This document shows positions 1 through 8,454 of a DNA stretch of 64,000 nucleotides, piece by piece (the first letter of the stretch is position 1; each line of letters begins with the position of its first letter). The translations under genes were made by a program, and so were the position numbers. Below the pieces are notes generated by a model. That model had not been told where the DNA came from and did no database searches. It saw only the letters and a program-made list of their open reading frames with translations. The DNA is from Wenjunlia tyrosinilytica (lineage in GTDB: Bacteria; Actinomycetota; Actinomycetes; Streptomycetales; Streptomycetaceae), in NCBI RefSeq assembly GCF_014646055.1, contig NZ_BMMS01000012.1, positions 124,001-188,000 on the forward strand. The letters are read 5' to 3'.

Positions 1-351
1 GTCTCCCCGACCGATCCCAAGTGGCTCTCGACCCTGGACGCCCTGGGCCAGGAACTGGTGTCCGACTCGCTGGTCTACCGCTACGACCTCCACGCCCACC
101 CCGACGGCCTTCGCGGCGAGGAGGGCACCTTCTCCATCTGCTCGTTCTGGTACGTCGAATCGCTGACCCGCGCCGGGCGGCTGGACGAGGCCCGGCTGGC
201 CTTCGAGAAGATGCTCACCTACGCCAACCACCTCGGCCTGTACGCCGAGGAGATCGGCCCCACGGGCGAGCAGATCGGCAACTTCCCCCAAGCCTTCACC
301 CATCTCGCCCTCATCAGCGCCGCCTTCAATCTGGACCGCGCCCTGGGGTAG
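1..351 (+). CDS. Glycoside hydrolase family 15 protein, 3' end only
   Basis: The frame is open from the first base and ends at TAG 349-351, so only the last 116 residues are visible. They carry the C-terminal signature of GH15 glucoamylase/trehalase-like enzymes: [15 protein letters not shown], then [20 protein letters not shown]. In the family this end of the (alpha/alpha)6 barrel holds one catalytic glutamate, probably within AEEIGP here. Substrate (starch, trehalose or another glucan) cannot be assigned from the fragment. A hairpin terminator follows at once. Confidence 0.85.
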   Translation, partial: VSPTDPKWLSTLDALGQELVSDSLVYRYDLHAHPDGLRGEEGTFSICSFWYVESLTRAGRLDEARLAFEKMLTYANHLGLYAEEIGPTGEQIGNFPQAFTHLALISAAFNLDRALG

Positions 352-358
352 CGCGCAA

Positions 359-394
359 CGCCGCCGGGCAGGTTCACCCCGTTGCCCGGCGGCG
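359..394. terminator. Bidirectional hairpin terminator
   Basis: A perfect 12-bp stem (359-370 pairing with 383-394, CGCCGCCGGGCA and its complement) with a 12-nt loop lies between the convergent GH15 and aldehyde dehydrogenase genes. There is no clear U-run, as is common in Streptomyces. Confidence 0.7.
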
Positions 395-416
395 CCGTCG
401 ACAGCGCTGCCCGTGA

Positions 417-1886
417 CTACACGTCCAGCGCCACGTACTTGGTCTCCAGGTACTCGTCGACGCCCGCATGCCCGCCCTCGCGGCCGAGGCCGGAGTGCTT
501 GACGCCGCCGAAGGGGGCGGCCGGGGTGGAGACGATGCCCTTGTTGACGCCCACCATGCCGGACTCGATGCGCTCGGCGAAGCGGACCGCCCGGCGCAGG
601 TTCTCGGTGAAGACGTAGGAGACCAGGCCGTGGACGGTGTCGTTGGCGTACTCGATGACCTCGTCGTCCTCGTCGAACGTCGCCACCGGCGCCGCCGGGC
701 CGAAGATCTCCTCCTTCATCGCCCGGGCACTCGGCGGAACGTCGGCGAGGACCGTCGGCGCGTAGAAGTAGCCCGGACTGTGCTCGATCGGCCCGCCCTC
801 GAGCAGCGGGCGCGCTCCCGCCGCGACCGCGTCCTTCACCAGCTCGTCCACCTTGTCCAGCGCCGCCTGGTCGATGAGCGGGCCGACCCTCACATCCCGC
901 TCGGTCCCCCGGCCGACCTTCATCGAGCCCAGTTCCTCGGCCAGCCGCGAGGTGAACTCCTCCGCCAGCGACCGGTGCACATACATCCGGTTGGCGGCCG
1001 TGCAGGCCTCGCCGATGTTGCGCATCTTGGCCAGGACCGCCCCTTCCACCGCCTTGTCCAGGTCGGCGTCGGCGCAGACGATCAGCGGGGCATTGCCGCC
1101 CAGCTCCATGGAGGTGCGCAGCACCTGGTCGGCGCTCTGCTCGATGAGCTTGCGGCCGACCTCCGTCGAGCCGGTGAAGGAGACCTTGCGCACCCGCCCG
1201 TCCTTCAGCAGCGGCTCGACGACCTCGGCGGCGCGGGTGGTCGTCAGGATATTGAGGACTCCTTCGGGCAGCCCGGCCTCGCCGAGGATCTCGCCCAGCG
1301 CGAGCATGCTCAACGGCGTCTGGTGGGCGGGCTTGACGATCATCGTGCAGCCCGCGGCGACGGCCGGGCCGATCTTGCGGGTGCCCATCGCCATGGGGAA
1401 GTTCCACGGGGTGACGAGCACGGCCGGACCGACCGGCTGGCGCATGACGACGATGCGCCCATTGCCGTCCGGCGGCACCTGCCAGGTCCCGTCGGTGCGC
1501 ACCGCCGTCTCGGAGAACCAGCGGAAGAACTCCGCGGCGTACGCGATCTCGCCGAGGGACTCGGCGAGCGGTTTGCCCATCTCCAGCGTCATGAGGACGG
1601 CCAGGTCGTCCTGGCGCCGCATGATGATCTCGAAGGCGCGGCGGAGGATCTCCCCCCGCTCCCTCGGCGGGGTGGCCGCCCAGTCGCCCTGGGCCGCGGT
1701 GGCGGCGTCGAGGGCGGCGAAGGCGTCCTCACGCCGGGCGTCCGGCACGGAGCACAGCGGTGCGGCGATCGAGGGGTCCTCCACCTCGAACTCCGCGCCC
1801 GCGGCCGCCGGGACCCATTTGCCTCCGATGAGGAGTGCCTTGGGTACCCGGTCGATCACCATTTTCTCGTACTTGTCGTCGGCCAC
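417..1886 (-). CDS. NAD(P)-dependent succinate-semialdehyde-type aldehyde dehydrogenase
   Basis: A 489-residue aldehyde dehydrogenase. Visible family motifs are PWNFPM, the SMELGGNAPLIV segment with the general-base Glu, and the nucleophile Cys in GEACTAAN. The whole protein reads like the GabD group, which oxidises succinate semialdehyde to succinate in the cytoplasm. GTG 1884-1886 is chosen because GGAAGG lies 9 nt upstream. An ATG at 1907 would add 7 residues but places that ribosome binding site inside the gene. It is divergent from the ectoine importer across a repeat-rich promoter region; ectoine catabolism ends in aspartate semialdehyde and aspartate, so an actual role there is only a guess. 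Confidence 0.88.
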   Translation of the reverse strand: MADDKYEKMVIDRVPKALLIGGKWVPAAAGAEFEVEDPSIAAPLCSVPDARREDAFAALDAATAAQGDWAATPPRERGEILRRAFEIIMRRQDDLAVLMTLEMGKPLAESLGEIAYAAEFFRWFSETAVRTDGTWQVPPDGNGRIVVMRQPVGPAVLVTPWNFPMAMGTRKIGPAVAAGCTMIVKPAHQTPLSMLALGEILGEAGLPEGVLNILTTTRAAEVVEPLLKDGRVRKVSFTGSTEVGRKLIEQSADQVLRTSMELGGNAPLIVCADADLDKAVEGAVLAKMRNIGEACTAANRMYVHRSLAEEFTSRLAEELGSMKVGRGTERDVRVGPLIDQAALDKVDELVKDAVAAGARPLLEGGPIEHSPGYFYAPTVLADVPPSARAMKEEIFGPAAPVATFDEDDEVIEYANDTVHGLVSYVFTENLRRAVRFAERIESGMVGVNKGIVSTPAAPFGGVKHSGLGREGGHAGVDEYLETKYVALDV

Positions 1887-1901
1887 GATGTTCAGCCTTC
1901 C

Positions 1902-2047
1902 TTCCATGGAACGTCACTGCCCCGAGCGGCACGGACACTCCATGGACATCGACCGCGACCCACCGTTCCATGACCGTGTTCCATGGCGTTCCATGGCCGC
2001 TCTCCCGGAACCGGGTTCCGGACCGCGCTCCATGACCGGGCCGCCGA
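1902..2047. repeat. Cluster of TCCATG(G) boxes in divergent promoter
   Basis: Six related boxes occur in 146 bp: TTCCATGGAA (1902-1911, perfect palindrome), TCCATGGA (1939-1946, palindrome), GTTCCATGAC (1965-1974), GTTCCATGGC (1978-1987), GTTCCATGGC (1988-1997) and GCTCCATGAC (about 2038-2047). A 17-bp inverted repeat with CCGGAACC arms sits at 2005-2021. The region 1908-2282 otherwise holds no gene. The likely role is operator sites for the importer and/or dehydrogenase genes. Confidence 0.55.
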
Positions 2048-2282
2048 CGGCTCCACACAGCGGTGCCGACTCCGCGCGGGAGGCTGGGTACCCCCGTGCA
2101 CCGCCGGTACGCCTGTGGCGCCGGCGGCCGGGCCGGTCCCCGCACACGGCCTTCCGCTCACGCGCGTCCCGCCACGTATCAGAAATTCACAGGAATACCT
2201 CTGGTGAAGCCGGGTAGCGGCGCGGCCATGGCTGGATCGGGTCCATCGGGGCCGGACGGCGCCGTAAGACCGATGGAGGGGC

Positions 2283-3218
2283 ATGAGTTCCGAAATACAC
2301 AGGGAGAACGGATATGGCAGACGTCCTGCGGGGCGCCGCTCCCTCCTCCTTTCGGGCGCGTTCGCCGGGCTCGGCCTCACCGGCCTGACCGGCCTGACCA
2401 CCGCGTGCAGCCGCGTCTCCACCGCCGACACCAAGGACGGCGGCAACCTCCTGGAGCGTCTGCGCAGGCAGGGAACGGTACGGCTGGGGATCGCGGGCGA
2501 GATCCCGTTCGGCTACATCGACAAGGACGGCGAGCTCACGGGGGAAGCGCCCGAGCTGGCCAGGATCATCTTCAAGCGCCTCGGCGTACCGGGTGTCCAG
2601 CCCGTCCCCACCGAGTTCGGCTCGCTGATCCCGGGACTGAACTCCCAGCAGTTCGACGTGATCTCGGCCGGGATGTTCATCAACCCCGAGCGCTGCCGGC
2701 AGGTGCTCTTCGCCGACCCGGACTACGAGGTGTTGGACGCGTTCATCGTCCGCAAGGGGAACCCCAAGAAGCTCCGCACCTACGCCGATGTGAAGAAGGC
2801 GGGGGCCAAGTTCGCCAGCGGGGCGGCGTACGCCGAGATCGACTACGCGGTCGACGCCGGAATCCCGCGCGGGGAGATCTCCGTCTACCCCGACCAGCTC
2901 GCCGGGCTCCTCGCCGTCGAGCAGGGCCGCGCCGATGTCTTCGCGGGCACCAGCCTCACGGTCCGCAAGGTGATCGAGCAGACCAGGAGCCGCAAGGCCG
3001 AGATGACCGAGCCCTTCCTCCCCGAGGTCGGCGGCAAGCCCGCGCACGGCGCCGGGGGCTTCGCCTTCCGTCCCGGTGAGACCAGGCTCCGCGACGCGTT
3101 CACCGCGGAGCTGCACAGGATGAAGAAGAGCGGTGAACTGCTCCGCGTCGTCGGACCCTTCGGCTTCACGAAGACGGAGATGACCGGGCTCACCGCGCAG
3201 AGGCTGTGCGCGTCATGA
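2283..3218 (+). CDS. ehuB: Ectoine/hydroxyectoine-type ABC transporter, substrate-binding lipoprotein
   Basis: A 311-residue periplasmic-binding-type protein of the polar amino-acid/ectoine family. The N-terminus has an RR pair (18-19), a hydrophobic stretch and a lipobox with Cys42 in TTAC, so it should be a lipid-anchored exported protein. The mature part starts in the way typical of family 3 solute-binding proteins (TVRLGIAGEIPFGYID). ATG 2283 is preceded by GGAGGGG. Its stop overlaps the next start as ATGA, followed by two permeases and an ATPase, the EhuBCDA order. The assignment to ectoine is by overall resemblance to EhuB and gene order; another amino-acid derivative is possible. Confidence 0.8.
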   Translation: MSSEIHRENGYGRRPAGRRSLLLSGAFAGLGLTGLTGLTTACSRVSTADTKDGGNLLERLRRQGTVRLGIAGEIPFGYIDKDGELTGEAPELARIIFKRLGVPGVQPVPTEFGSLIPGLNSQQFDVISAGMFINPERCRQVLFADPDYEVLDAFIVRKGNPKKLRTYADVKKAGAKFASGAAYAEIDYAVDAGIPRGEISVYPDQLAGLLAVEQGRADVFAGTSLTVRKVIEQTRSRKAEMTEPFLPEVGGKPAHGAGGFAFRPGETRLRDAFTAELHRMKKSGELLRVVGPFGFTKTEMTGLTAQRLCAS

Positions 3219-4009
3219 CGGCCGGTCTGTGGGAACTCCTCCTCGAAGGCGCCTGGGTCACGGTCCAGCTGACCCTCTTCAGCGCCGCGCTCGCGGCCGC
3301 GGTCGCCTTCACGGCCGGCGTGGCCCGTACGTCGCGGCTGTGGATCGTGCGCTTCCTGTCCGGTGTGTACGTGGAGGTCTTCCGCGGCACCTCGGCACTG
3401 GTGCTGATGTTCTGGCTCTTCTTCGTCCTGCCGCCCTTCCTGGGCTGGCAGTTGGTCCCGATGTGGGCGGCCACCCTCGCCCTGGGCCTGTCCTACGGGG
3501 CGTACGGTGCCGAGATCGTCCGCGGCGCCATCGCCGCGGTCCCGGCGGCGCAGCGCGAGGCGGGGGTCGCGCTCAGCTTCACCCCGTGGCAGCGGATGCG
3601 GCTGATCACGCTGCCGCAGGCCGTCCCCGGGATGCTGCCGCCGTTCAACAACCTGCTGATCGAGCTGCTCAAGGGCACCGCCCTGGTGTCGATCATGGGG
3701 GTCGGCGACATCGCGTTCGGCGCCCAGCTGGTGCGCCTCGCCACGGGCGAGAGCACCGAGGTCTACTCGATCGTCCTGGCCATGTACTTCGTGCTCGCCT
3801 TCGTGCTGACCCGCGGGATGCGGCTGCTGGAGCGGCGCGCCAAGGCGGGGATCGGCCAGGGCCCGCAGAAGAAGGTGTCGGATCCCGCCGTCCATGAGCC
3901 GGCCGGGCCGGCCGCGGCGTCCCTGAGCGGCACGGCGGCGTCGGCTCCCTCCGCCGGCGGCGCGGCCGCCGCGCCGTCCACCGGCAGCGTGACAGGAGGT
4001 GCCCCATGA
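3215..4009 (+). CDS. ehuC: Ectoine-type ABC transporter permease EhuC
   Basis: A 264-residue inner-membrane permease of the His/Glu/Gln (HisMQ) family. It has several hydrophobic segments and the EAA loop around YGAYGAEIVRGAIAAVPAAQREAG (quoted in parts: EIVRGAI, QREAGVALSF), which couples to the ATPase. The start is ATG 3215, overlapping the ehuB stop as ATGA; a GTG at 3206 is also in frame. The last 45 or so residues are an Ala/Gly/Ser/Pro-rich hydrophilic tail beyond the usual permease end. The stop overlaps ehuD. Confidence 0.85.
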   Translation: MTAGLWELLLEGAWVTVQLTLFSAALAAAVAFTAGVARTSRLWIVRFLSGVYVEVFRGTSALVLMFWLFFVLPPFLGWQLVPMWAATLALGLSYGAYGAEIVRGAIAAVPAAQREAGVALSFTPWQRMRLITLPQAVPGMLPPFNNLLIELLKGTALVSIMGVGDIAFGAQLVRLATGESTEVYSIVLAMYFVLAFVLTRGMRLLERRAKAGIGQGPQKKVSDPAVHEPAGPAAASLSGTAASAPSAGGAAAAPSTGSVTGGAP

Positions 4010-4656
4010 CCTGGGACTGGTCCGCCGTCGGCGACTTCATGCCGCGTCTGCTCGACGGGCTGGTGGTGACCCTGGAGGCCACCGCGCTCGGGTCGCTGCT
4101 CTCGTTCGCGGTCGGCCTGGTGTGGGCGCTCCTGCAGCGCACGCCGACGCGCTTCGTGCGCTGGCCGGTGAACGTGCTGGTGGAGTTCGTCCGGAACACC
4201 CCGCTGCTGGTGCAGCTGTTCTTCCTCTTCTACGTCCTGCCCACCTGGGGTGTGCGGTTCTCCCCGCTGACCACCGGGGTGGTCGCGCTGGGCCTGCACT
4301 ACTCGACGTACACCGCCGAGGTGTACCGGGCGGGGATCGACGGGGTGCCGAAGGGGCAGTGGGAGGCGGCGCACGCGCTGAGCCTGCCGCGCTCGCGCAC
4401 CTGGATCGCCGTGATCCTGCCCCAGGCCGTCCGCCGGGTCGTCCCGGCGCTGGGCAACTACGTGATCGCCATGTTCAAGGACACGCCCATGCTGGCGGCC
4501 ATCACCGTCCTGGACATGCTCCAGCGCACCCGTCTCCAGGGCGCGCAGACCTTCCAGTACGTCGAGCCGTTCACCGTTGTCGGCATCGCCTTCATCGTTC
4601 TCGCGTACCCGACGTCCCTACTGATGCGAGCCCTGGAGCGACGCCTTGGCCACTGA
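4006..4656 (+). CDS. ehuD: Ectoine-type ABC transporter permease EhuD
   Basis: A 216-residue HisMQ-family permease, paralogous to the upstream gene and presumably its heterodimer partner. The motifs EFVRNTPLLVQLFF and EVYRAGIDGVPKGQWEAA mark the conserved N-terminal segment and the EAA loop. It starts with an ATGA overlap and ends 11 bp inside the start of the ATPase gene. Confidence 0.87.
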   Translation: MTWDWSAVGDFMPRLLDGLVVTLEATALGSLLSFAVGLVWALLQRTPTRFVRWPVNVLVEFVRNTPLLVQLFFLFYVLPTWGVRFSPLTTGVVALGLHYSTYTAEVYRAGIDGVPKGQWEAAHALSLPRSRTWIAVILPQAVRRVVPALGNYVIAMFKDTPMLAAITVLDMLQRTRLQGAQTFQYVEPFTVVGIAFIVLAYPTSLLMRALERRLGH

Positions 4657-5187
4657 GACGACTCCCCACCCGACCGACGCTCCCGGCGCGACCGAGGAGC
4701 TGATCCGCTTCGACAAGGTGGTCAAGCGGTTCGGCGGCAGCACCGTCCTGGACGAGCTCGACTTCAGCGTCGCGGCGGGACGGCATGTGACGCTGATCGG
4801 GCCCTCCGGCTCGGGCAAGACCACGATCCTGCGGCTGCTGATGACGCTGATCCGGCCCGACCAGGGCACGATCAGCGTGGACAGCAGCAGCGGGTCGCCA
4901 TCGCGCGGGCGCTGGCGATGCGCCCGCGGGTGCTCCTGCTCGACGAGGTGACCTCGGCGCTCGACCCGGAGCTGGTGGCGGGGGTGCTGGACGTGCTGCG
5001 GGACATCGCCCGGTCCACCGACATCACGATGCTGTGCGTCACCCATGAGATGAGCTTCGCCCGGGACATCTCCGACCGCGTCCTGATGTTCGACGAGGGC
5101 CGGGTGGTCGAGTCGGGCTCGCCGGAGAAGATCTTCTCCGACCCGGACAACGAGCGCACTCGCGAGTTCCTGAGCGCCGTCCTGTGA
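4646..5187 (+). pseudogene. ehuA: Ectoine-type ABC transporter ATPase, broken by internal deletion
   Basis: The first frame (TTG 4646, stop 4951) begins as a normal ABC ATPase with Walker A GPSGSGKTT and runs to RPDQGTISVD. It then shifts frame. The rest of the ATPase continues in another frame from QQRVAIARALAM (about 4885) through Walker B VLLLDE, the D-loop SALDP and the H-loop CVTHEM to the stop at 5187. About 80-90 residues that every such ATPase has, including the Q-loop and the LSGG start of the signature, are absent at the junction near 4880-4890. The lesion is therefore an out-of-frame deletion of roughly 250 bp, not a single-base error. The importer would need an ATPase from elsewhere to work. 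Confidence 0.85.
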
Positions 5188-5448
5188 TCTCCCACCGCCA
5201 ACGTCACGGCCTCCCAACGAAAGCATTACGGGTCCCTCACGGCAATCTCACGGAGCCTCCACCGCCGGGGAGCGTTTCCGGCCGCCTCCCCGGCGCTGGA
5301 TCGCCTGCCCCAACGCCCTCTCCACACGGCCGCGTTGGGGCTATGGTGGTGGTCGGCCCAGTGACCGGGCCGCGCTGAGACGTACTCCGGCGCGGTGACC
5401 GGCTGCGACGGGCGCGATGCAAGCGGTCACACCTGCGAGGGGGGCACC

Positions 5449-6204
5449 GTGGCGCTGGAGCACGGACAGATGGCGCCTGTCTACGCGGTCCAGTACGCGC
5501 TGCGCCTGCTGGAAGCCGTGGACCGGCACGATCACGGCGTTTCGGCGGACCAGCTGGCGCGGGAGGTCGGACTGCCCAGCGGCACACTCGCCCACCTGCT
5601 GGCGATGCTGATGCGGGAGAGCTATGTGCGGCGGCTGCCGGGCGGAGGGTTCGTCGTCGGCGAGTCCCTGACCCGCCTCGGCGGGTCCAACCGCCGCCAG
5701 GAGCTGGCCGACCGGCTGCGCTCCAGCCTGGGCGAGCTGCGCGACGAGGTCTGCGCCGCGGTCTACTTCGGCCGCTACGACGACGGCGAGATCACCCTGG
5801 TCGACTACGCCGACGGCCCCGAGGCTCCCAAGGTCAACGAGTGGGTCGACTTCCGAGCCACCGGGCACGCGAGCGCGGTGGGCAAGTGCCTGCTGGGCCA
5901 GCTCGACCACGACAGCCGCCGCGAGCATCTGTCGCGCCACCGGATCGCCCGGCTCACCTCGCGGACCATCACCGACGAGAAGGTCCTGCTGACCAGGCTG
6001 GACACCCACCCCTCCACCGTCCCGATGCTGGACCTCCAGGAGTACGCCGTGGGGACCGTCTGCGCGGCGGTGCCCGTCACGGCGGGCGCCGCGGCCGGCT
6101 GCCTGGCGCTGTCGATGCCCGCCACCCAGGCCTTCCGGCTGCGGCAGGCGGCGGAACTGCTGAACCAGCGGGCGGCCCCGCTGCTGCTGTCGCTGGCCAT
6201 CTGA
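5449..6204 (+). CDS. IclR-family transcriptional regulator
   Basis: A 251-residue DNA-binding regulator. An N-terminal winged helix (about 10-70: YALRLLEAV, VSADQLAREVGLPSGTLAHLL) is followed by an IclR effector domain with the typical ATGHASAVGKCLLGQL segment. GTG 5449 is preceded by GAGGGGGG; an ATG at 5395 would add 18 residues without a better ribosome binding site. It lies 260 bp downstream of the ectoine-type importer in the same direction and plausibly controls it; the TCCATGG boxes at 1902-2047 are a candidate target. Confidence 0.85.
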   Translation: MALEHGQMAPVYAVQYALRLLEAVDRHDHGVSADQLAREVGLPSGTLAHLLAMLMRESYVRRLPGGGFVVGESLTRLGGSNRRQELADRLRSSLGELRDEVCAAVYFGRYDDGEITLVDYADGPEAPKVNEWVDFRATGHASAVGKCLLGQLDHDSRREHLSRHRIARLTSRTITDEKVLLTRLDTHPSTVPMLDLQEYAVGTVCAAVPVTAGAAAGCLALSMPATQAFRLRQAAELLNQRAAPLLLSLAI

Positions 6205-6332
6205 GTTCGCGGGCGTTCGAGGGCCCGTGCGGTCCCGGCCCCGCCGGGCCGGGCGCCGTGCGGCCCGCTCCGGCCACCCGGGCGTGGTCGGGAGCACCCC
6301 CGATGGTCAGGTAGTATTTCCCCTGTCAGCGA

Positions 6333-6405
6333 GCGCCGCTAGCTCAACTGGCAGAGCAGCTGGCTCTTAACCAGCGGGTTCGGGGTTCGAGTCCCTGGCG
6401 GCGCA
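6333..6405 (+). tRNA. tRNA-Lys (anticodon CTT)
   Basis: A 73-nt cloverleaf. The acceptor stem GCGCCGC (6333-6339) pairs with GCGGCGC (6398-6404), with discriminator A6405. The D-arm contains GCTCAACTGGCAGAGC, the anticodon stem is GCTGG/CCAGC with loop ctCTTaa (anticodon 6366-6368), and the T-arm contains GGTTCGAGTCC. CCA is not encoded. Confidence 0.95.
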
Positions 6406-6410
6406 CGTGA

Positions 6411-6444
6411 AGAGGCCGCTCCTCCCTCGGGAGGGGCGGCCTCT
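6411..6444 (+). terminator. Terminator of the tRNA transcript
   Basis: A long GC-rich stem-loop 6 nt after the tRNA: AGAGGCCGCTCCTCCC pairs with its near-complement ending CGGCCTCT, with one G-U type mismatch. Confidence 0.75.
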
Positions 6445-6777
6445 GCCGTGTCCGCGCTTGCGTTCCGTACCTCTGTACGACTCCGGCACTTCCCGGCACC
6501 TCCCCCAGGGACTCCGGCGGGTGCGCGGCGAAGGATCCGGCCACCCGGTCCGGCCCCGAAAACGCCCCTAGGACCCGCTCCTCGATGCCTTGATCCAATC
6601 CCGCTCGAGGGCCGGTCGACGCCTCCGGCGGGGTGCCCGCTCGCGGGGGCCCGCTCGTTTCATGGTCGTTTCATGAGGAAAGAACTCCACACGCCATGAT
6701 ATCTTCACGCGGCCGCCGGGAACGGCTCAAACGCCGCACACCCGATCAGGGCCCCATGTAAGCGCCGAATACGGAAA
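6445..6777. other. Intergenic stretch without a gene; 11-bp direct repeat inside
   Basis: No supported reading frame. CGTTTCATG occurs twice with an 11-bp period (6656-6664 and 6667-6675). A single GGCTCAA heptamer is at 6724-6730. This region separates the tRNA from the biosynthetic cluster. Confidence 0.5.
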
Positions 6778-6832
6778 AGCCGCTGCCGGGCGGCCCCGCA
6801 CCCTGGGATGCGCGGGCCGCCCGGCAGCGGCT
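6778..6832 (-). terminator. Strong terminator of the left-hand ACP gene
   Basis: A 19-bp perfect stem (6778-6796 with 6814-6832) lies 20 nt past the ACP stop. Read on the minus strand it runs into CTTTTCC, a short U-tract, so it looks like an intrinsic terminator at the left end of the cluster. Confidence 0.85.
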
Positions 6833-6851
6833 CGAAGGATGGGCGCAGGGG

Positions 6852-7133
6852 TCAGAGGCTGCCCGCGGTGGCCGGGTCGCTCTGCTCGGCGAGGAAGGCC
6901 GCCAGAGCCGCCACCGTCGGGTGGTCCCAGGCCACGGTCGGCTCCAGGTAGAAGCCGAACTCGTCTTCGATGTCCCCGAAAAGGCTGAGTGCCGCCACCG
7001 AGTCCAGTCCGTACTCGGCGAACGGCACATTCACAGCAATATCGTTCCTGCTGCGCTGCAAGTACAGGCTCAGCCGGTCGATCAGCCAGTCGCGAAACGC
7101 GCGTTCCCTGCCGACAGACTCGGGAGTCCCCAT
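6852..7133 (-). CDS. Free-standing acyl carrier protein 1
   Basis: A 93-residue carrier protein. The phosphopantetheine site is Ser45 in EYGLDSVAAL, within a typical four-helix ACP length. AAGGAG stands 6 nt before the ATG. It is clearly a paralogue of the ACP at 25128-25412: both have the serine at residue 45, an RxWLxxRL start and QDEFG/EDEFG after helix II. The gene follows the SARP gene on the same strand, with a pair of SARP-type heptamers in the gap and a terminator behind it. It may carry the activated fatty acid, a starter or an extender unit; the sequence does not say which. Confidence 0.9.
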   Translation of the reverse strand: MGTPESVGRERAFRDWLIDRLSLYLQRSRNDIAVNVPFAEYGLDSVAALSLFGDIEDEFGFYLEPTVAWDHPTVAALAAFLAEQSDPATAGSL

Positions 7134-7203
7134 CTTCTGCTCCTTCTCACAGGTTCCCGGAAGGTCCGGCGAATGTGACGCTGGGTCGAATGCTGGGTTC
7201 GTC

Positions 7204-7221
7204 GGCTCAAGGATGGCTCAA
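7204..7221 (-). promoter_or_regulatory. Candidate SARP box upstream of ACP 1
   Basis: The heptamer TTGAGCC (minus strand) occurs twice, at 7221-7215 and 7210-7204, separated by 4 bp. Direct heptamer repeats with an 11-bp period are the known binding pattern of SARP activators. The site is about 70 bp upstream of the ACP start. Confidence 0.55.
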
Positions 7222-7333
7222 ACCCGTATCGACCGCGCCTGGAGCAGGCAGTGGTCTTCTGTGTTCCCCCGTCGCACCAGGTGGTGCTGGGCCGAGGCCG
7301 GTTCAGCGCCGGTCCCGACCCGTCCGGCCTCGT

Positions 7334-8161
7334 TCAGACGGCGAACTGCTCGGGGATCCGGCCTCCGCGCCCACCGCGCTCGTCCAGGGCCGGGTCGCAG
7401 GCCAGCACGGCACGCTGGAGCCGCTGGAGGCGGGGCGAGGGCTCGAGCCCGAGCTCCCCGACGAGCGTGTCCCGCAGCCGTGTGTAGACATCCAGGGCCC
7501 GCCACGGCCGGCCCGAACGGTAGAGCGCGATCATGTACTGCGCCTGGAGGTCCTCGTGCAGCGGGTGCTGCGCGGCCAGTACGGCGAGCTCGCTGAGCAG
7601 CTCGTGGTGGCGGCCGAGGCGCATCTCGGCGCCGATGCGCCGCTCCAGCACCCCGAGCCGGTCCTCCTCGAGCCGGGTGACCTCCAGTTCGAGGCGCGAG
7701 CCGACCGGGACGTCGACGAGGGCGGGCCCCCGCCACAGGTCCTGGGCCTCACGCAGCAGCCGAACGGCCGCCTCGTCGTCCCCGGCCTCGAGCGCCTGGC
7801 TTCCGGCGGCGCCCAACCGGTCGAACTCGTGGGCGTCCACCGAGCCCGGCTGGACGTCGAGCAGGTAGCCGCCGTGGCGGGTGACCAGGACGTCCTTCGC
7901 CTGCTGGCCGCTCCCGGGATTGCACTTTTCGAGCAGGTCCGCGATTCTGCGGCGGAGTTGGAGGATGTAGGTCTGCAGCGTGGTGGGGGCGCTACGCGGT
8001 GGCTCGGCACCCCACAGCTCCTCCATCAGAGACAGGACCGGCATGACCTCGTTGGCGCGGATGGCGAGCAGGGCAAGGACCTGCCGAGGCTTGCCCGCGC
8101 TGGGCACGATCGATACTCCGTTTTCCTGAGCCGTAAGCGGTCCAAGAACTCTGATCTCCAT
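7334..8161 (-). CDS. SARP-family pathway-specific activator
   Basis: A 275-residue Streptomyces antibiotic regulatory protein. The N-terminal OmpR-like winged helix (about 1-95: MEIRVLGPLTAQENG, RHGGYLLDV) is followed by the bacterial transcriptional activation (BTAD) domain ending PLHEDLQAQYMIALYRSGR and ELGLEPSPRLQRLQRAVL. This is the small SARP class without ATPase domains, such as ActII-ORF4 and RedD, which activates one cluster. The gene is divergent from the precursor/YcaO genes across 293 bp. Candidate heptamer boxes precede the ACP 1, P450 and carboxylase genes. The TTA leucine codon was not checked. Confidence 0.93.
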   Translation of the reverse strand: MEIRVLGPLTAQENGVSIVPSAGKPRQVLALLAIRANEVMPVLSLMEELWGAEPPRSAPTTLQTYILQLRRRIADLLEKCNPGSGQQAKDVLVTRHGGYLLDVQPGSVDAHEFDRLGAAGSQALEAGDDEAAVRLLREAQDLWRGPALVDVPVGSRLELEVTRLEEDRLGVLERRIGAEMRLGRHHELLSELAVLAAQHPLHEDLQAQYMIALYRSGRPWRALDVYTRLRDTLVGELGLEPSPRLQRLQRAVLACDPALDERGGRGGRIPEQFAV

Positions 8162-8454
8162 GGTCGTTGTCCCCCGGCTAGGGTTTTTCGGCAGCGCCGG
8201 CAGAGGGATTCGAGAGGGCCTGCACCGCCGAACCGGCCGGACTTGACCGACCGTGCATGGAAGATGTCACGCTGGGCAGTGCTGAGGCCAGTGAGCGCGT
8301 CACGAGAGTGCGCCTGACATGGTCCGCCACACACCGTGAAGATTTCAGCCCGTGGCCATGACGTCGCCACTGGTGACCATGGCTCGAGCCACAGCAGACT
8401 CCTGTTCGACAGACGCCGCCGCTCCGGCGGCGCTTGTGATTAGGGGGAAATCCG

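Noticed and set aside
6333..6405. tRNA 3' end as the left attachment site of an integrated element.
   Set aside because: No integrase gene and no second copy of the tRNA 3' sequence was noticed in the window.
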